Source: Lachnoclostridium sp. UBA7122 (GTDB lineage Bacteria > Bacillota > Clostridia > Lachnospirales > Lachnospiraceae). From it: 5,325 nucleotides of DNA. The notes below the pieces were generated by a model. It had not been told where the DNA came from, ran no database searches, and saw nothing but the letters and a program-made list of their open reading frames with translations. Made by a program: the position numbers and the translations under genes. This document shows, piece by piece, positions 3,912 through 5,325 of the stretch (its first letter is position 1; each line of letters starts with the position of its first letter). The stretch is taken from contig DKXQ01000088.1 of NCBI GenBank assembly GCA_002493085.1, forward strand, positions 1-5,325. The letters are read 5' to 3'.

Positions 3912-4070
3912 TTATGCAATTTTAAGATTAAAGGATAATATCCCGTTCTTTTCAATACATATATCTCTTGTGTATTCTGATAAGCTGGTCGGTTTTAAGT
4001 CTGTTATTGAAAATTTGCATGATTTCTGCCCGTGTGTAGGTTTTATTGTTATCCTTTAAAAGTTGCATAA
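3912..4070. repeat. imperfect inverted repeat bounding a small ORF
   Basis: The left arm has TTATGCAA (3912-3919) and TTAAAGGATAA (3928-3938). The right arm has TTATCCTTTAA (4049-4059) and TTGCATAA (4063-4070). Both segments match perfectly in inverted order, the left arm carrying 5 extra bases between them. The 38-aa ORF on the minus strand starts within the right arm. The layout suggests a tiny mobile or structured element, but no transposase or target duplication is visible. Confidence 0.5.
3952..4068 (-). CDS. 38-aa ORF, possibly a truncated helix-turn-helix protein
   Basis: The frame starts MQLLKDNNKTYTRAEIMQIF and continues NNRLKTDQLIRIHKRYMY to TGA (3952-3954). The residue pattern (charged N-terminus, TRAEIMQIF, then a second helix) resembles the front of a small helix-turn-helix protein. 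After the stop, a shifted frame continues sensibly as CIEKNGILSFNLKIA, so the gene may be frameshifted from an original of about 55 residues. No good Shine-Dalgarno precedes the ATG (only GAGAAAGA-like sequence). It is either a degraded regulator or a real micropeptide. No family is assigned. Confidence 0.35.
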   Translation of the reverse strand: MQLLKDNNKTYTRAEIMQIFNNRLKTDQLIRIHKRYMY

Positions 4071-4155
4071 CTATTCTTTCTCATAATGTAGATAACTCTT
4101 TTTTATATTAATATTTTTATAACAAGTTCCTATAGAATTACAATATATAATATAA

Positions 4156-4185
4156 TTTAAACTATTTAATATTGTTTAAACTATT
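4156..4185 (+). repeat. 11-bp direct repeat at the 3' end of the parB-like gene
   Basis: TTTAAACTATT occurs at 4156-4166 and 4175-4185, 19 bp apart, across the stop codon of the partition gene. AT-rich and possibly fortuitous. No intrinsic terminator was recognised after the operon. Confidence 0.3.
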
Positions 4186-4491
4186 AATTATATTTTTATA
4201 TTCCTCATAATTTGCTTTAATGTCCTTTTCAATAAGCCTGTTTATATAACAGGTAAGGTTATTGCCATAGCATACCTTGGCTATATCCATTTTTTCCAGA
4301 ACAGACACAGGAACAGCAATATTTATTGTTTTTGTTTCTTCTGTCTTTGTTTTGGGTCTTCCTGGTCTTTTCTTAACTTTATCTTGATTCTCATTATTAT
4401 ATTCTTCATTAACATTGTTTAATGTTTCATTATTTTTGGTTATCCCGCTAAGTTTATCCAATGGATTATTTTTAGAAAATCTTTTTTCCAT
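4162..4491 (-). CDS. ribbon-helix-helix partition protein (ParB/ParR-like), 109 aa
   Basis: This is the likely centromere-binding partner of ParA. Residues 1-40 are polar and Asn/Lys-rich, as expected of a flexible ParA-contacting tail. Residues 41-47 (KRPGRPK) form an AT-hook-like motif. Residues about 54-93 form a CopG/MetJ-type ribbon-helix-helix: strand KTINIAVPVSVLEKM, then helix-turn-helix GNNLTCYINRLIEKDI. Such proteins bind tandem or inverted DNA repeats as dimers and repress their own operon. The frame extends to an ATG at 4524 inside parA, but AGGAG (plus 4501-4505) is 9 nt before the ATG at 4491, the better start. That start is only 4 nt after the parA stop and its ribosome site lies in parA's last codons, pointing to translational coupling. 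The ParB role rests on this pairing; CopG-type repression of rep is the alternative. Confidence 0.8.
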   Translation of the reverse strand: MEKRFSKNNPLDKLSGITKNNETLNNVNEEYNNENQDKVKKRPGRPKTKTEETKTINIAVPVSVLEKMDIAKVCYGNNLTCYINRLIEKDIKANYEEYKNIINSLNNIK

Positions 4492-4495
4492 ATAA

Positions 4496-5251
4496 TCACA
4501 CTCCTGTCTTTTCCACCAGTTCATTTACAAAAGCTTCATAGTCAATATTTGGATTGCTTTTTGGTGCATAATCAATTAAAGGGGTTCTTACTGTCTGTGC
4601 TTCTGCTACTGCTATACCTTCCCTGATTACAGTATTAAAGACAGGAATACCTGTTCTTTTAGCAAAATCCCCAATCATTTCCCTGATATCCCTGTTTAAA
4701 ATTGTCCTGCTGTTAAATTTTACCATAAGTATTCCAGCTATCTCCAGTCCTGGATTAAGTTTCTTTTTAATACTACTTATAGTATCATATAAAGCCCCAA
4801 GACCCTGTAAAGCGAATGGTCTTGCTTCTATCGGTATTAGTACATAGTTACTGGCTACAAGCGAATTAAAAGAAAGGTTTCCTAATGCTGGTGGTGTATC
4901 AATTATGATAAAATCATAGCTGCCAATAACAGGACTAATGGCATTTTTTAACAATGTTGGTTCAATATCTTCTGCTATTTCTACATTTGCAAGATAACTG
5001 TCTGCTGCAAGAAGGTCATAATACTTACACCTGTTTAGTGCTTCACTGGCTGTACAGTTTCCTTCCAAAACATTAACCATGCTCCTTTGTGGGGTATCTG
5101 TCCCACTAGCATATGTAACATTACCCTGGCTGTCCATATCAATAAGCAGCACCTTTTTATTTCTGAATCCTAATATACTGGCTATTGCCTGTGCAGTAGT
5201 GCTTTTTCCTGTACCACCTTTCTGGAGGGCTACAGATATAATAGTTGCCAT
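4496..5251 (-). CDS. parA: ParA-family partition ATPase (type Ib), 251 aa
   Basis: Membrane-free, nucleoid-associated ATPase that moves plasmid copies apart. The deviant Walker A KGGTGKST is at residues 11-18 with the signature lysine Lys11 and catalytic-loop Lys16. LLIDMDSQGN (35-44) is the A' motif and FIIIDTPP (114-121) Walker B. Mid-to-late motifs typical of Soj/ParA follow (VLIPIEARPFALQGL; GILMVKFNSRTILNRDI; TVIREGIAVAEAQ). There is no N-terminal DNA-binding domain, so it belongs to the short type Ib class used with small ribbon-helix-helix partners. Length is normal and the gene intact. AGGAGG (plus 5261-5266) lies 9 nt before the ATG. The promoter at 5294-5322 overlaps a dyad, so autorepression by the downstream partner is likely. 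It is the first gene of a two-gene operon. Confidence 0.95.
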   Translation of the reverse strand: MATIISVALQKGGTGKSTTAQAIASILGFRNKKVLLIDMDSQGNVTYASGTDTPQRSMVNVLEGNCTASEALNRCKYYDLLAADSYLANVEIAEDIEPTLLKNAISPVIGSYDFIIIDTPPALGNLSFNSLVASNYVLIPIEARPFALQGLGALYDTISSIKKKLNPGLEIAGILMVKFNSRTILNRDIREMIGDFAKRTGIPVFNTVIREGIAVAEAQTVRTPLIDYAPKSNPNIDYEAFVNELVEKTGV

Positions 5252-5290
5252 AACACTATACCTCCTTTTTATATATTAAATATTGTTAAA

Positions 5291-5314
5291 AATATTATAT
5301 ATATTTATAATATT
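5291..5314. promoter_or_regulatory. operator or parS-like dyad over the parA promoter
   Basis: AATATTATA (5291-5299) and TATAATATT (5306-5314) are perfect 9-bp inverted arms with a 6-bp spacer. Further AATATT/AAATATT copies lie at 5278-5284 and nearby. Upstream of a parA/ribbon-helix-helix operon is the standard place for the centromere and operator. AT-only sequence makes chance symmetry easy, so the call is moderate. Confidence 0.45.
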
Positions 5315-5322
5315 TATTGCAA
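5294..5322 (-). promoter_or_regulatory. parA promoter
   Basis: On the minus strand TTGCAA (5317-5322) and a perfect TATAAT (5294-5299) are 17 bp apart, with start near 5287 and a leader of about 35 nt. It has the same architecture as the rep promoter (TTGCAG, 17 bp, TATAAT). The -10 lies inside the dyad at 5291-5314. Confidence 0.75.
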
Positions 5323-5325
5323 TAA

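Larger units (their letters stand above)
3527..4161. other. gene-poor region between convergent rep and partition genes
   Basis: These 635 bp contain no convincing full-length gene. Visible contents are a decayed minus-strand frame (3568-3684), GTATA-type dyads (3692-3787), a 38-aa minus-strand ORF inside an inverted repeat (3912-4070), and a DnaA-box-like segment (4087-4099). Two plus-strand frames of about 60 codons at 3659-3847 and 3874-4059 lack ribosome sites and look like noise. It may be a graveyard of former genes, or hold cis-acting sites. Confidence 0.6.

Noticed and set aside
3874..4059. 61-codon plus-strand frame
   Set aside because: No Shine-Dalgarno, and it is antisense to the more protein-like 38-aa ORF.
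4121..4139. AAGTTCCTAT followed by AGAATTAC, reminiscent of half an FRT site
   Set aside because: The second inverted arm is missing and no tyrosine recombinase is present; chance similarity.
4492..4524. Longer parB-like start at ATG 4524 overlapping parA
   Set aside because: The AGGAG site serves the ATG at 4491, and the extra residues look unlike the rest of the protein.

Overview
The window looks like a small, AT-rich, low-copy theta-type plasmid, or most of one, from a Gram-positive Firmicute. A gut Clostridia/Lachnospiraceae host is the best guess. The reasons are strong AGGAGG ribosome sites, consensus sigma-A-like promoters, intrinsic terminators, and a replication initiator that joins an N-terminal winged helix to a DUF6017-like C-terminus. 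No rRNA, tRNA, CRISPR array, resistance gene, relaxase or transposase is visible. Circularity is not proven; a palindrome that lengthens across the window ends hints at it weakly.

Layout, left to right. 28-456 (-): a Sel1-repeat protein, apparently cargo. 457-782: no convincing gene; it holds a candidate promoter, a nested inverted repeat, a 38-bp dyad and a bidirectional terminator. 783-962 (-): a 59-aa excisionase/MerR-like DNA-binding protein. 1021-1128 (-): a doubtful 35-aa ORF. 1172-1747 (-): a small serine resolvase/invertase, visibly more GC-rich than its surroundings. Its consensus promoter overlaps a 28-bp res-like dyad. 1851-2290: the likely replication origin, with a perfect DnaA box, four 22/23-bp iterons with internal palindromes, further short repeats and the rep promoter. 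2288-2545: a long rep leader opposed by an antisense promoter and a short candidate countertranscript RNA. The leader ends in a perfect intrinsic terminator next to the rep ribosome site. 2546-3526 (+): rep. 3527-4161: a gene-poor convergent zone with a decayed reading frame, GTATA dyads, and a 38-aa ORF inside an imperfect inverted repeat. 4162-4491 and 4496-5251 (-): a parB-like ribbon-helix-helix gene and parA, a tight two-gene partition operon with its own promoter and an operator/centromere-like dyad at 5291-5314.

How it fits together (inference). Rep acts at the iteron/DnaA-box origin. Rep synthesis is held down by an antisense RNA through attenuation, possibly with a second layer in which one leader segment can mask the rep Shine-Dalgarno site. 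The resolvase resolves multimers and ParA with the ribbon-helix-helix protein segregates copies. The excisionase-like protein has no tyrosine integrase partner, so it may be a regulator. The Sel1 protein is the only obvious non-maintenance gene.
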